The notes below the pieces were generated by a model. The model was not told where the DNA came from. It saw nothing but the letters and a program-made list of their open reading frames with translations, and did not search any database. A DNA stretch of 12,652 bases from Colimorpha_A sp045591885 (GTDB lineage: Bacteria; Bacillota; Clostridia; Oscillospirales; CAG-272). The translations under genes and the position numbers were made by a program. Below, in pieces: positions 12,569 through 12,652 of the stretch. How positions within the stretch are numbered: position 1 is the stretch's first letter; every line of letters begins with the position of its first letter. The stretch lies in the NCBI GenBank assembly GCA_045591885.1, contig JAZNTT010000074.1, positions 1 to 12,652 of the forward strand, in the 5' to 3' direction.

Positions 12569-12583
12569 GTGTACGACTTTAGT

Positions 12584-12612
12584 ATTTTATCACAAATCTA
12601 TTTTTTTGTCAA
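12584..12612 (-). promoter_or_regulatory. Strong promoter upstream of the tRNA-Ser region
   Basis: On the minus strand: perfect -35 TTGACA (12612-12607), 17-bp spacer, -10 TAAAAT (12589-12584). The start would lie near 12577, about 9 nt before the truncated tRNA copy. It looks like the original tRNA-Ser promoter. Confidence 0.82.
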
Positions 12613-12652
12613 GTGCTTTCTGAAAAAATCAACCTCGACAAAGATTTTCCCT

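Noticed and set aside
1..12652. CRISPR array or defence system
   Set aside because: No regularly spaced direct repeats with unique spacers, and no Cas, restriction-modification or toxin-antitoxin genes are recognisable.

Overview
The window looks like chromosome from a gut-type Clostridia bacterium (Oscillospiraceae/Ruminococcaceae-like). This is inferred from the protein families, strong AGGAGG-type ribosome binding sites, sigma-A-type promoters with 17-bp spacers, and a MITE-like palindromic repeat of a kind I associate with these genomes. No search was run, so the taxonomic placement is provisional.

Layout. Positions 1-186 hold the C-terminal end of a serine recombinase that enters from the left, so the window starts at the edge of a mobile element. 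Next comes a divergent pair: a Gfo/Idh/MocA oxidoreductase (minus, 282-1490) and an AraC regulator (plus, 1605-2393). Positions 2394-2790 contain no gene; they hold hairpins, the MITE-like repeat and two strong terminators. From 2791 to 10150 the minus strand carries a complete D-galacturonate pathway in two tightly packed blocks, uxaB-uxaA and uxaC-eda-kdgK-DUF4091. An AraC regulator (plus, 10300-11097) is divergent from uxaB. Then follow a TVP38/TMEM64-type membrane protein (plus), a small DUF6440 protein (minus), a tRNA-Ser(UGA) (minus), and a truncated copy of the 5' half of that tRNA.

How the genes work together. UxaC isomerises galacturonate to tagaturonate (or glucuronate to fructuronate), UxaB reduces tagaturonate to altronate, UxaA dehydrates altronate to 2-keto-3-deoxygluconate (KDG), KdgK phosphorylates KDG, and Eda cleaves KDPG to pyruvate and glyceraldehyde-3-phosphate. 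No uxuA/uxuB, uronate transporter or pectinase lies in the window, so the set is specific to galacturonate as far as visible. The last gene of the cluster encodes a DUF4091 protein without a signal peptide. It has a GH123-like Asp-Glu pair and may be an uncharacterised intracellular glycosidase that feeds the pathway.

The most interesting non-coding structures are three: a perfect 10-bp inverted repeat flanking the uxaC core promoter; three promoters sharing a TTGCAA -35 box with 17-bp spacing, two of them with an identical 12-mer around it; and the tRNA-Ser 5'-half duplication, which carries the strong promoter while the intact tRNA lies 181 bp further on.
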